Below, piece by piece: positions 7,691-15,782 of a stretch of DNA of 64,000 nt. Numbering within the stretch: the stretch's first letter is position 1; the number at the start of each line of letters is the position of its first letter. Under the pieces are notes generated by a model that was given only the letters and a program-made list of their open reading frames with translations, was not told the origin of the DNA and ran no database searches. Position numbers and translations under genes: made by a program. The stretch spans positions 62,001-126,000 of the forward strand of contig NZ_CP102512.1 in the NCBI RefSeq assembly GCF_024612015.1, in the 5' to 3' direction. The stretch comes from Streptomyces sp. CA-210063. GTDB taxonomy: Bacteria > Actinomycetota > Actinomycetes > Streptomycetales > Streptomycetaceae.

Positions 7691-8668
7691 GTTGCCGGGA
7701 AGACCGTGCAGGCCGGCGCGCTGGCCGAGCTGCCGGAGCTGCGGCAACTCTCGGCGCAGGCAGGGAAGTTCGGGCCGCTGTGGGAGCTTGCCGAGGGCCT
7801 GGACGCGCTGCCGCGCGGGTACGCCATGCACCCGTGCGGGGTGATCATCTCGAACGCGGCGCTGCTGGACCGGCTGCCGGTGCAGCCGACCCCGGCCGGG
7901 TATCCGATGGTGCAGGCCGACAAGGAGGACGTCGAAGACCTCGGGCTGCTCAAGCTCGACGTGCTCGGTGTTCGGATGCAGTCCGCGATGGCGCACGCGG
8001 TCGCCGAGATCCGCCGCACCACCGGCCGCGCGATCGATCTCGACAACCCCGACCACGTCGACCTCAACGACAGACAGGCCTTCGAGATGATCCGGGCCTC
8101 GGACACCGTCGGCCTCTTCCAGCTCGAAAGTCCTGGCCAGCAGGATCTGGTGGGCCGTCTGCAGCCCCGGCACATGCAGGACGTCATCGCCGACATCAGC
8201 CTCTTCCGGCCCGGCCCCGTCTCCGGAGGCATGCCCGCTCTCTTCATCGCGGCCCGGCACGGCGCCACCCCGACCTACCCGCACCCGGACCTGGAGTCGG
8301 TGTTGTCCGATACGTACGGCGTGGGCATCTGGCACGAGCAGATCATCGCGATCCTCACGACGATGACCGGCTGCGACCGCACTGCCGGCGACGTCGCCCG
8401 CCGCGCCCTGGCCGACCCCGACCGGCTGCCGAAGGTCGAGATGTGGTTCCGTCGCACGGCCGGTGAGCGCGGCTACGCCACGGCGGTGCACGAGGTGTGG
8501 GAGATCATCGCCTCCTTCGGCGCGTACGGCTTCTGCCGCGCGCACGCGGTGGCCTTCGCCGTCCCCGCCCTGCAGTCCGCGTATCTGAAGGCGCACTTCC
8601 CGGCGTATCTGTATGCGGGGCTGCTGGAGCATGATCCGGGGATGTGGCCGCGCTTGTTTCAGCAGTGA
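7690..8668 (+). pseudogene. DNA polymerase III alpha (DnaE-type) internal fragment
   Basis: About 325 codons match the middle of a bacterial DnaE/error-prone DnaE2 polymerase: LPRGYAMHPCGVIIS, DLGLLKLDVLGVRMQSAM (with palm-domain Asp residues), DTVGLFQLESPGQQ, DISLFRPGPVSGGM, GIWHEQIIAILTTMTGCDR and FCRAHAVAFAVPALQSAYLK. A complete protein is 1,000 residues or more, so the PHP domain and the OB-fold end are absent. The homology begins at the IS3 junction and is cut after LLEHDPGMWPR, where a stop soon follows. This is a truncated relic, not a working polymerase. Confidence 0.85.
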
Positions 8669-9081
8669 GCGTGTCCCCGCGCTGGTCATGTCTCTTTCAT
8701 CAGGTTCGGGGCGGAGAGTCGTGTTGCGTAGTTCCGGAGATCAGTGTCTCGATGACGAACCTGTCGAATGCCACCTTTGCGGTGATTGATCACCGTCCAG
8801 GTCGCGCCCTGAGACTCAAAGCGGGGTACAGCCGAGATACGCACCAAAGGGGCGATGAGTTGATCTTGATGCGACTTCGCACGTGGCCAGCACAGTGAAG
8901 CCGCAGTGAATGCGTACACCTCGCCCTGGCGGCCGGAACGGACCCCCGCAGATCGCGACGATCACGGCAGGGGCTCCGTCGCAGTAAATCCGGTATTACT
9001 CCGGCAGTTGTGAATACGTCTCCGCGATCGAGTATCCGCCCGAATGTGGTTCTGCTGTGCGGACTTGAGGAGAGGAGACTG
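8669..9081. other. Gene-poor spacer, nothing recognised
   Basis: Beyond the DnaE relic, about 410 bp carry no reading frame with a recognisable family or a good ribosome site. GC is visibly lower than in the neighbours. The stretch most likely holds degraded mobile-element sequence, but I see no inverted ends. Confidence 0.4.
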
Positions 9082-9132
9082 TCAGTGCCCGACGCCGACC
9101 AGGCCTAGCGCCAGCATGTTCGCCTGGGTCAT
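9082..9132 (-). CDS. 16-codon stub coupled to the dienelactone hydrolase gene
   Basis: ATG 9132 overlaps the hydrolase stop as ATGA and is preceded by GGAGG about 10 bp upstream inside the hydrolase end. It encodes MTQANMLALGLVGVGH then TGA. The coupling is textbook quality, yet the product is only 16 residues. It may be the amputated N-terminus of a former second gene of the operon, cut by the debris region to its left. A functional mini-peptide is less likely. Confidence 0.35.
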   Translation of the reverse strand: MTQANMLALGLVGVGH

Positions 9133-9866
9133 GCCCCCAGATCCTCCTTCACGGGCAGGCACTCGGCGAGCAGGTCGACGACGTCGCGCCAGGCTCGCTG
9201 CGCGTGCTGTGGGTGGTAGCCGACGCCGGGGACCGTGGGGTGGTCGACCGGCGGGTGGTGGAAGGCGTGCAAGGCGCCGCCGTAGACCGCGAGGCGCCAG
9301 TCGACGCCTGCGGCCTGCATCTCGGCGGTGAACGCGTTCCGTTGTGCGGGCGGCATGATCGGGTCTTCCGACCCGACGCCGGCCCACACCGGGCAGCGAA
9401 TGCGCGCTGCCTCGCCCGGTCGGCCCGTGGTCAGTGCGTTGACTGTCCCGATCGCGCGCAGGTTGACGCCGTCGCGCCCGAGTTCCAGCCCGACGGCGCC
9501 TCCGGTGCCGTAGCCGATGGCGGAGATCCGGTCGGGGTCGGTCCGCGGTTCGGTGCGCAACACATCGAGCGCCGCATGGCCGATGCCCCGCATCCGGTCG
9601 GGATCAGAGAGCAGTGGTATGCAACGGGCCAGCATCTCCTCGGGGTCGCCCAAATAGCGCCCGCCGTGCAGGTCGAAGGCCAGCGCTATATATCCCAGCT
9701 CGGCGAGAGCATCGGCCCGGCGGCGCTCGACGTCGCTGAGCCCCATGCCCTCTGGTCCGAGCAGCACCGCGGGTCGGCGGTCGATTCCGGCCGGGAGCGC
9801 GAGGTGCCCGATCATCGTCAAACCGTCCGCCGGGTACTCGACCGTACGCGTCGTAATCGCCGTCAT
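9129..9866 (-). CDS. Dienelactone-hydrolase-family alpha/beta hydrolase
   Basis: The 245-residue protein has the DLH fold pattern: PAVLLGPEGMGLSD, ALAFDLHGGR, the nucleophile-elbow position ISAIGYGTGGAVGLE, the acidic strand VWAGVGSEDPIMP and the His strand YGGALHAFHHP. In dienelactone hydrolases the elbow is G-x-C-x-G-G. Here the nucleophile position is Gly (G-Y-G-T-G-G), so either this subfamily has a different chemistry or it is not a hydrolase. The start ATG 9866 fits the conserved N-terminal strand. A tiny coupled frame follows on the same strand. Confidence 0.75.
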   Translation of the reverse strand: MTAITTRTVEYPADGLTMIGHLALPAGIDRRPAVLLGPEGMGLSDVERRRADALAELGYIALAFDLHGGRYLGDPEEMLARCIPLLSDPDRMRGIGHAALDVLRTEPRTDPDRISAIGYGTGGAVGLELGRDGVNLRAIGTVNALTTGRPGEAARIRCPVWAGVGSEDPIMPPAQRNAFTAEMQAAGVDWRLAVYGGALHAFHHPPVDHPTVPGVGYHPQHAQRAWRDVVDLLAECLPVKEDLGA

Positions 9867-10052
9867 GAGACTGGACTGTAGTGATCGTCGAGCCCGGTCC
9901 GGCCGGTGTTCTGCCGCTGGCAGAACAGCGCGCGTGTCCCTCTGAAATGGGGGGGGCCGAGCCCTCAGGGCTTCAAGATCATTTCGTTGCCCCTTTGGCG
10001 CGTACCTCGGTCACACCCCAAAGCGAGCCGCTCCCGACACAACCATTCGACG

Positions 10053-11996
10053 TCAGATCAACCCACCGATCTCATGAGCAGGGGGTTCCAGGCCGGATCC
10101 TCCCGAAGTACGAATCTGATCATGCACTTGAGCCGCCCGGTACCACGCTTCATCACTTTGATATTCCGGCACTCCGCCATGAAAGAGACGCGCCCATTCG
10201 GCAGCCTGCGAGTGAATCGCCCTCATCCCGTCGCCAGGAATTAGACATTTGAGGCCCGGATCATTGCGATAAAACGCCCTGAAGATTACAGCCAGCGGAC
10301 TATCGTTCACTGGATAACCATACTTTCGGCCGTAAAGTGGCCTCAAAGGACCTTCGCCGCGCACGATGCCCACAACTGCTCGCCACTCGGCGCTATCACG
10401 ATTGAAGTCGTCCTTTCTGTAACTCACAGGGACGTGGTCACAGTGAACCTCTCCAACGATCCGCCCCCGATTCCCGGGAACTTCCAACGGATATTCCAGT
10501 TGACTGCTATGCGTATCCGGATCCTCCCAGCTGAAGAGGCTCTTGTCGCGCCTGAGAATCTTCCGACCGTTGCGTATGAAATCGATCCCGTAATCGCTTG
10601 AGTCCAGATATCGCTGGACGCCAATCCAACCCCACACTTTCCGCCGCTGTACCATGAGGCCGGAATTCCCACACCACGAACACGCTTCCGAGTTCGCCGG
10701 GTTGGAGTGTTGGCAATCGAGGCAAAGCGCTGCATCGCTAAGCGGCACGTCGATTTTCACCATCGCGCCGACGGGCCCGCCACGCCTAGAGACCGAGCGA
10801 GTTTCTCCCCAGATGCAGGGCTGGCGAGGTCCCACCTGACGCCCGTTCACCTCGATCGCCAACATGCCCGATCTGATCGGATAGCTATACAGATCCCCCA
10901 AATGTCTCCGTAGCGCGCCCCCCTTGGATTCCTGCCAAGGTTCCCGCAGGCCTCTGATCGTGATTTCGGTGCCATGGTCGTCCGACTCGATTTTCTCCTG
11001 GGTCATCACCGGCAAATCCCATTTACCGCTTTGACTCATGCCTAAGAGATCGATCGTAAGTACCGTCCACGCAGGGCTGTCGATCTTGGCGCTTCGGACT
11101 GTGATGTACCGCCCTAGCCGGGCAGTGGCTATGTTGAAGCCCAGGCCCAACCCTGCCTGCCTGGCGCGCCCCACCCACGATAGGGCCACGGCGCTCGTCA
11201 GAGTTTCGCGATCCATTCCTGGGCCGTTGTCCCGGATGATAACTATGTCCTGCCGGCGCCGCGCGGCATCCCTCTCGAAATGGATCGATATCCTAGGTAT
11301 TGCGCCCATCAATTCGCTGTCAGCCGCCCAGGCATCAATGGCGTTATCCACTAGCTCGGCAAAGCAGTTCACCTCGCTCATGTCGATGTCTCCCAGGGCG
11401 CTCAGAACGCGGGCTGAGGGTGTGACGAGAATCGGCTCGTGCGATCGTGTCCAGCCGCTACTGCGGCTGGCGTGGGCCCTCTGCCAAGCCGCCCCCCACG
11501 TGGATAATTCGCCTTCTCCATCCAGTGTTCGGACGAAATCGAGCAGCATTTCCTCGCGAGGCCGACGATGACCTCGCAGGACCTCGTTCACTGTGGTTCT
11601 CGGTAACCTTCCCGAACCTGCCCGAAGTTCAAGTTGCCGCAGGCTTAACCCACTTTTGGCCAGCAGCACTTTCATTGCCGAGTAGAGATCACTCCACGTA
11701 TTGATTGCGTCAGGGTTAGGCTGAGCCGGTGCCGGCGAAAGATGACTCTGTGCCGCAAGCCATTCCCTCTCTATTTCGTCTACCTTCGCTCCGCACGCTT
11801 TCGCGATGGCTTCGGCGACTTCCCACGGACAGCGTTTACCGGTCAAAGCCCGGTGCAAAGTAGACTTGCCATATCCGGTCATCGCGGACAGCCGGCCATA
11901 AGAAAGCGCAGCTTGCTGGCGCGACAGCTCTAGCTGTCGCGCCACATCGCGCAAACTGTGCGTTGGAGCCGTCGATTTCTCAACGTGATGCCCCAT
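10053..11996 (-). CDS. Double-HTH / GHKL ATPase / zinc-ribbon protein
   Basis: This 647-residue protein is of unrecognised family. Residues about 12-70 form an XRE-like HTH (YGRLSAMTGYGKSTLHRALT). About 100-165 is a second HTH-like unit (GLSLRQLELRAGSGRLPRTT). About 205-320 is a GHKL (Hsp90/MutL/MORC-type) ATP site: FAELVDNAIDAW (N box, Mg-binding Asn), IRDNGPGMD (G1), GLGLGFNIATARLG (G2) and HGTEITIRG. About 420-450 is a treble or ribbon zinc site, CLDC followed by CSWC. The nucleotide site looks intact. It follows the small membrane protein gene by 11 bp, so the two are probably one transcript. The modules suggest a nucleotide-switched DNA-binding protein; role unknown, defence possible. 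Confidence 0.75.
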   Translation of the reverse strand: MGHHVEKSTAPTHSLRDVARQLELSRQQAALSYGRLSAMTGYGKSTLHRALTGKRCPWEVAEAIAKACGAKVDEIEREWLAAQSHLSPAPAQPNPDAINTWSDLYSAMKVLLAKSGLSLRQLELRAGSGRLPRTTVNEVLRGHRRPREEMLLDFVRTLDGEGELSTWGAAWQRAHASRSSGWTRSHEPILVTPSARVLSALGDIDMSEVNCFAELVDNAIDAWAADSELMGAIPRISIHFERDAARRRQDIVIIRDNGPGMDRETLTSAVALSWVGRARQAGLGLGFNIATARLGRYITVRSAKIDSPAWTVLTIDLLGMSQSGKWDLPVMTQEKIESDDHGTEITIRGLREPWQESKGGALRRHLGDLYSYPIRSGMLAIEVNGRQVGPRQPCIWGETRSVSRRGGPVGAMVKIDVPLSDAALCLDCQHSNPANSEACSWCGNSGLMVQRRKVWGWIGVQRYLDSSDYGIDFIRNGRKILRRDKSLFSWEDPDTHSSQLEYPLEVPGNRGRIVGEVHCDHVPVSYRKDDFNRDSAEWRAVVGIVRGEGPLRPLYGRKYGYPVNDSPLAVIFRAFYRNDPGLKCLIPGDGMRAIHSQAAEWARLFHGGVPEYQSDEAWYRAAQVHDQIRTSGGSGLEPPAHEIGGLI

Positions 11997-12007
11997 CGAT
12001 CAACTCG

Positions 12008-12232
12008 TCAGGCGACCTGGGACTTCGACCGAGGTGCCAGCACCACGAGAAGTCCAATCAGGGCAGAAACCATGCTGATCACTGCTGTGATCAACTCAAT
12101 CTCGACCATGGAAGGGATTTCCCAAGTCGTGGAGCAGAAAGCAAAAATCACGACGATTACCACGGCAGCAACAATGCCGAATTTTCGGACACGGCGGATC
12201 GTCGGACCGATACGAGGGACAACTCGACTCAC
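12008..12232 (-). CDS. Small two-helix membrane protein
   Basis: The 74-residue product has a basic N-terminus (RIGPTIRRVRKFG) and two hydrophobic helices: IVAAVVIVVIFAFCS (about 21-36) and IELITAVISMVSALIGLLVV (about 45-64). A basic tail (APRSKSQVA) follows. The positive-inside rule places both termini in the cytoplasm. GTG 12232 is preceded by GAAAGG. It lies 11 bp upstream of the HTH-GHKL gene on the same strand, so it is probably co-transcribed with it. Small membrane proteins beside ATP-switch proteins often act as effectors or anchors, which is inference. Confidence 0.6.
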   Translation of the reverse strand: MSRVVPRIGPTIRRVRKFGIVAAVVIVVIFAFCSTTWEIPSMVEIELITAVISMVSALIGLLVVLAPRSKSQVA

Positions 12233-12260
12233 GACAGAGCCTTTCTAGAACGGACGGCTT

Positions 12261-12560
12261 CCTCGGACGCCACCGCGTACCACGCAGACAGGGTTAGGAG
12301 CCCTCAGTGGTGCGGCGTATGCAATAGATACTGCCCCACTGTGCATGCTGTGGACCAACCGGAATCCGGGGTTCAAAAGGTCGTTCCAAGCTGTCCCAAA
12401 GACCGCTTGGTGGCCGTTTGCACTGGTCACGGTCATTGCCGCGCAGAGCGGAGCGACCTACGCGCCAAATGCGTTCCAGGGTGTCCCAGGTTGAACTTGC
12501 CTTTTTGGAGCCTGTCCGGGGAAGCTGTTTGCGGGATCGCTAGCCTCGGACGCCACCGCG
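12261..12560. repeat. 17-bp direct repeat pair
   Basis: CCTCGGACGCCACCGCG occurs at 12261-12277 and again at 12544-12560. The interval between them contains no convincing gene. The first copy lies about 30 bp upstream of the membrane-protein start, where a promoter would be expected. It may be a scar of insertion or a repeated binding site. Confidence 0.45.
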
Positions 12561-12604
12561 CGACGCATCCTAGGCAGGCGCATTAGGAGTGCGCCGGCCA
12601 TCTG

Positions 12605-12638
12605 CGTGCCTGCCTTGACCTGCGTCAAGGCAGGCACG
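12605..12638. terminator. Perfect 15-bp stem hairpin (terminator-like)
   Basis: CGTGCCTGCCTTGAC (12605-12619), loop CTGC, and GTCAAGGCAGGCACG (12624-12638) form a stem without mismatch. It has no U-tract, as is common in high-GC actinobacteria. It lies between the end of the HTH/coiled-coil gene and the promoter region of the membrane-protein/GHKL pair, where it would stop minus-strand transcription. Confidence 0.6.
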
Positions 12639-12735
12639 GGCTACAACCGGACCTGACGCGTCAGCTACTGGACCCGATGGGTGTGGAGCCGCGGGGAACG
12701 ACGATGAGGCGGGCGTCAGGCAGAATGCCGCGCAA

Positions 12736-12752
12736 ATGGGTAATTTACCCAT
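12736..12752. promoter_or_regulatory. Short palindrome, operator-like
   Basis: ATGGGTAA-T-TTACCCAT is a perfect dyad of 8-bp arms around one base, about 40 bp beyond the stop of the HTH/coiled-coil gene. It is more AT-rich than its surroundings and could bind a small dimeric regulator. No target is obvious. Confidence 0.35.
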
Positions 12753-12794
12753 GCTGGGCGGCAAGCCGGGACAACGCGAGCTTTTTGAACTGAG

Positions 12795-13145
12795 TCAGTC
12801 TTCGATGGTCCTATCCCTGTCGGCGACGCGCTCTTTCAGCTCGGCGTTCTGGGCCTTCAGACGCTCGATCTGAGCGTCTCTGGGGTCCGGCATCTTCCCG
12901 GCCTCCCGGAGAGCCACCAGGCGTCGTACGAACTCGTCGCCGAGGTGCTGGTAGGGCCCTTCTCTGACGCTGCCATCACGGTCCTTCTTCGGATAGAAAC
13001 CGGTGCGGGTCACTCCAGCCTCGGCTGCGAGGGTCTTAAGGTCGCATCGTCCGCCAGGCGGGAGTTCGCCGCGAAGGAGCCGATCCATGGCGGCCCGGAT
13101 CGCTTCCTCGTTTCGCGTCCGGTCGGTCTCACTGATCCTGCCCAT
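12795..13145 (-). CDS. Small HTH / coiled-coil protein
   Basis: This 116-residue protein starts MGRISETDRTRNEEAIRAAM. It contains an HTH-like segment (DLKTLAAEAGVTRTGFYP, about residues 36-54) and ends in a heptad-rich helix (IERLKAQNAELKERVADRD). This layout resembles small accessory proteins (TnpC/DUF6262-like) found beside site-specific recombinases, and also KfrA-like proteins. No recombinase is adjacent. GGAGG upstream of ATG 13145 supports the start. Family assignment is tentative. Confidence 0.55.
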   Translation of the reverse strand: MGRISETDRTRNEEAIRAAMDRLLRGELPPGGRCDLKTLAAEAGVTRTGFYPKKDRDGSVREGPYQHLGDEFVRRLVALREAGKMPDPRDAQIERLKAQNAELKERVADRDRTIED

Positions 13146-13239
13146 GTACTCCTCCCACTTCGAGCCTGAAAACGGTTACCCAGGAGGTGCGACGTGGCTC
13201 GGAAGTCGAAGGCGGATGACGGCCGACACGGGAAACTCG

Positions 13240-14085
13240 TCAACCGGCGCGCTCGGCGAGCAGGGTGTGCGGGTTACTGGATTCGTACCAGCCGAGGAAT
13301 GGAGGACAGACGTCGTAGCCCAGCAGACGCTGCAACTCTTCGGGGTACTCGCGGACCACATCCATCGGCACCGCCAGATACTGATTCTCCTCCTGTCGCA
13401 TGTTGCCGGCGATATACGACAGGGTCAGCCCGGTACGCGGCTCGGTAGACGCGTTACGCCCGCCACCGTGATAGAGACCGCCGAGCCAGATCAGCGCGGA
13501 TCCGGCCGGCATCTCGGCCGGCACCGCCTCGTCGCGCTGCGGTGCCCGCTCGTCGTCCCAGCGGTGACTTCCCGGGATCGTCATGGTCGCGCCGTTCTCC
13601 GCAGTGAAATCGGTCATCGCGACCATGACCTGGACCCGGGTGGTGGGCGCGGGGTAGGGCCGCAGGTGAGAGGTATCGTCGCGGTGCAGCCACTGCGCAC
13701 CCTCGTCGGGCCAGATCTGGATCACCTGGGTTGCACTCACCTGGATGTTGGGTGAGATGTTCACCTGCTGACCGCTGAACCACACCGGCACGGGCTGCTG
13801 AATGAGTCGGCGGGCAGCACCGAGGAACAACGGGTGCAGCGCAACGGCGGCCATGTGCCGGCTACGGGCGAACAGCGAGGACATCCGTTTGGTCTTGTGG
13901 CCGGAGAATTCATTGTCGCCGTAGCCGAACTTCTCCAGCGCGGGACCCAGGTCGGCCCAGAGGGCCTGTCGGGTGTCGGGGTCCAGGAACTCCTCCACGA
14001 CGACTGCACCATCCTGTTCGAGGAGATTGCAGACTCGGTCGAGATCGGCGTCGGAGCGGACCGTGACGAGGTTTTTGTCGGTCAT
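13240..14085 (-). CDS. kirHVI: Phytanoyl-CoA-dioxygenase-family hydroxylase (KirHVI-like)
   Basis: The 281-residue protein has the PhyH double-stranded beta-helix. The Fe(II) facial triad is visible as H and D in QWLHRDDTSHL (about 145) and H in LIWLGGLYHGGGRN (about 215). The 2-oxoglutarate-binding Arg is probably in EPRTGLTLSYI. Such enzymes hydroxylate unactivated carbons using oxygen and 2-oxoglutarate. In the kirromycin pathway a PhyH-type protein is implicated, with a P450, in the hydroxylation that leads to the tetrahydrofuran ring. By analogy this gene acts on the PKS product. ATG 14085 is preferred because GGAGGGG lies just upstream; an in-frame ATG at 14100 is weaker. It is the last gene of the minus-strand supply/tailoring arm. 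Confidence 0.78.
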   Translation of the reverse strand: MTDKNLVTVRSDADLDRVCNLLEQDGAVVVEEFLDPDTRQALWADLGPALEKFGYGDNEFSGHKTKRMSSLFARSRHMAAVALHPLFLGAARRLIQQPVPVWFSGQQVNISPNIQVSATQVIQIWPDEGAQWLHRDDTSHLRPYPAPTTRVQVMVAMTDFTAENGATMTIPGSHRWDDERAPQRDEAVPAEMPAGSALIWLGGLYHGGGRNASTEPRTGLTLSYIAGNMRQEENQYLAVPMDVVREYPEELQRLLGYDVCPPFLGWYESSNPHTLLAERAG

Positions 14086-14157
14086 TTGTTTCCCCTCCAT
14101 GAAGGCGTGCGGTCAGGACGCGATGTCCTTGAGGCTCTGGGCGCGCTCGGTGCTCTC

Positions 14158-14325
14158 TCATTTCAGGTCCGGCAGCTCCCGGCCGAAGTGCCCGTACGTC
14201 GCGGTCTGCTGGTAGACCGGGCGCAGCAGTTCAGGTCGCGGATGAGCGCGGCGGGGGCGCAGGTCGAAGACCTCCTTGATGTAGAGGTCGCTCACGACGT
14301 GGAGAGCGCCATCGCGTACGGGCAC
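14158..14325 (-). pseudogene. metK: S-adenosylmethionine synthetase (metK) C-terminal remnant
   Basis: The minus strand encodes 55 residues containing [10 protein letters not shown] and [20 protein letters not shown], which is the extreme C-terminus of MetK (usual length about 400). The segment between, RRAHPRPE, is out of frame with the expected AALIRDLN reading, so compensating frameshifts are present. It still has GAGGAG before GTG 14325 and sits between ccr and the dioxygenase in the same direction. Antibiotic clusters sometimes carry their own metK to feed methyltransferases; this looks like the relic of such a copy. Confidence 0.7.
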
Positions 14326-14358
14326 GTGGTGTCTCCTCGTTCAGCGGGGGATCGCCGG

Positions 14359-15723
14359 TCATACGAGTTCACGGTCTCGGGGCGACTCCGTCTTCCGGAA
14401 GCGGTTGATCGCGTCGAGATGCTTGTCGCGCATCGCGGTGTCGCGGACGCCCAGCCCCTCGTGCGGTGCCAGGGCCAGCACGCCGACCTTGCCGATGTGC
14501 CGGTTGCGGTACACGGCGTCGACTGCCTGACCGGCGTGTTCCAGGGCGTACGTTCGGGAGAGGGTGGGGTGGATCTTGCCTTTGGTTATGAGGCGGTTGG
14601 ACTCCCACGCCTCCCGGTAGTTGGCGAAATGCGATCCGACGATCCGTTTGAGCGACATCCACAGGTAGCGGTTGTCGTACTCGTGGCGGTAGCCGGAAGT
14701 GGATGCACAGGTCACGATGGTGCCGCCCTTGCGGGTGACGTACACCGAGGCGCCGAAGGTGTCCCGGCCGGGATGTTCGAAGACGATGTCGGGATCCTCC
14801 CCGCCGGTGAGCTCCCGGATCCGGCGGCCGAACCTTTTCCATTCCGCCGGGTCCTGGGTGTATGCGTCCTTCCAGAACGTGTAGCCCTCGTCGGCACGGT
14901 CGATGACCGCGACGGCGCCCATCGCCCGGCAGACGGCGGCCTTGGCCGGGCTGGACACCACGCAGATCGGCTTCGCGCCGCCGGCCAGCGCGAACTGCGT
15001 CGCGAACGCCCCCACCCCGCCGGATGCGCCCCAGATGAGCACGTTGTCGCCCTGCTTCATCTGGGCGCCGTTGCGGGAAACCAGCTGCCGGTACGCGGTG
15101 GAGGCGACCAGACCGGGCGTACTGGCCTCCTCCCATGTCAGGTGCGCCGGCTTGGGCATCAGCTGGTTCGCTTTGACCAGCGCCAGCTGGGCCAGGCCGC
15201 CGAAGTTGGTCTCGTAACCCCAGATGCGCTGGTCCGGGTCGAGCATCGTGTCGCTGTGCCCGTCGGGTGCCTCCAACTCGGCCGACAGGCAGTGCGCGAC
15301 GACCTCGTCGCCGGGCTTCCACGCATACACGCCGGGCCCGGTACGCAGCACGACTCCGGACAGGTCGGAGCCGATGACGTGGTAGGGCAGGTCATGACGA
15401 CGGGCCAGGGGTGAGCGGCGGCCGTACCGGGCCAGGAACGTGAAGGTCGGCAACGGCTCGAACAGCGACGACCACACGGTGTTGTAGTTGATCGAGCTGG
15501 CCATCACCGCCACCAGCGCCTCGCCGGGCCCGACCTGGGGAACGGCGACCTCGTCGAGATGCACCGACCGGCGCGGATCGCGGTCCTCGGCCGCGACTCC
15601 GGCGAACATCTCGACCTCGTCCGCGTGCAGGGTCACCGCGCGATAGCTCTCCGGAACCGGCAGTGCGGCGAAGTCCTCCGGCCTGGTGTCCGGGTCGAGA
15701 ACGGCGCTGATGATGTCTTGCAT
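14359..15723 (-). CDS. kirN: Crotonyl-CoA carboxylase/reductase (KirN-like)
   Basis: The 454-residue protein has the medium-chain reductase fold of Ccr: SINYNTVWSSLFEP, HVIGSDLSGVV, IWGYETNFGGLAQLALV, VLIWGASGGVGAFATQFALA (the NADPH Rossmann motif), and PDIVFEHPGRDTFGASVYVT. These include the carboxylase-specific Asn, Phe and Glu/His residues that hold CO2. The enzyme reductively carboxylates crotonyl-CoA to ethylmalonyl-CoA in the cytosol. In kirromycin this extender is loaded by a discrete AT, and a matching AT lies at 21.7-23.0 kb. The start is ATG 15723 with GGAGGA upstream; longer readings to 15954 lack support. It follows the DUF3037 gene in the same direction. Confidence 0.92.
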   Translation of the reverse strand: MQDIISAVLDPDTRPEDFAALPVPESYRAVTLHADEVEMFAGVAAEDRDPRRSVHLDEVAVPQVGPGEALVAVMASSINYNTVWSSLFEPLPTFTFLARYGRRSPLARRHDLPYHVIGSDLSGVVLRTGPGVYAWKPGDEVVAHCLSAELEAPDGHSDTMLDPDQRIWGYETNFGGLAQLALVKANQLMPKPAHLTWEEASTPGLVASTAYRQLVSRNGAQMKQGDNVLIWGASGGVGAFATQFALAGGAKPICVVSSPAKAAVCRAMGAVAVIDRADEGYTFWKDAYTQDPAEWKRFGRRIRELTGGEDPDIVFEHPGRDTFGASVYVTRKGGTIVTCASTSGYRHEYDNRYLWMSLKRIVGSHFANYREAWESNRLITKGKIHPTLSRTYALEHAGQAVDAVYRNRHIGKVGVLALAPHEGLGVRDTAMRDKHLDAINRFRKTESPRDRELV

Positions 15724-15782
15724 CTGTGCTCCTCCGTGTACGCGACTGCGGAAGCAGGGGGACCGGCGGGCCGCCGCCCGGG

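Larger units (their letters stand above)
12233..12794. other. 550-bp gene-free interval
   Basis: No supported gene lies here. The stretch holds the 17-bp repeat pair, a perfect hairpin (12605-12638) and a short palindrome (12736-12752). It must contain the promoter of the minus-strand membrane-protein/GHKL pair at its left end. Confidence 0.5.

Noticed and set aside
8686..8919. 77-codon minus-strand frame after the DnaE relic
   Set aside because: No recognisable family, no good ribosome site, and it lies within a degraded spacer.
13194..13448. Plus-strand frame starting MARKSKADDGRHG with AGGAGG upstream
   Set aside because: Only the first 15 codons lie outside the dioxygenase gene; the rest is its antisense. 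It may be the stub of a gene cut at the cluster border, but there is too little to call.
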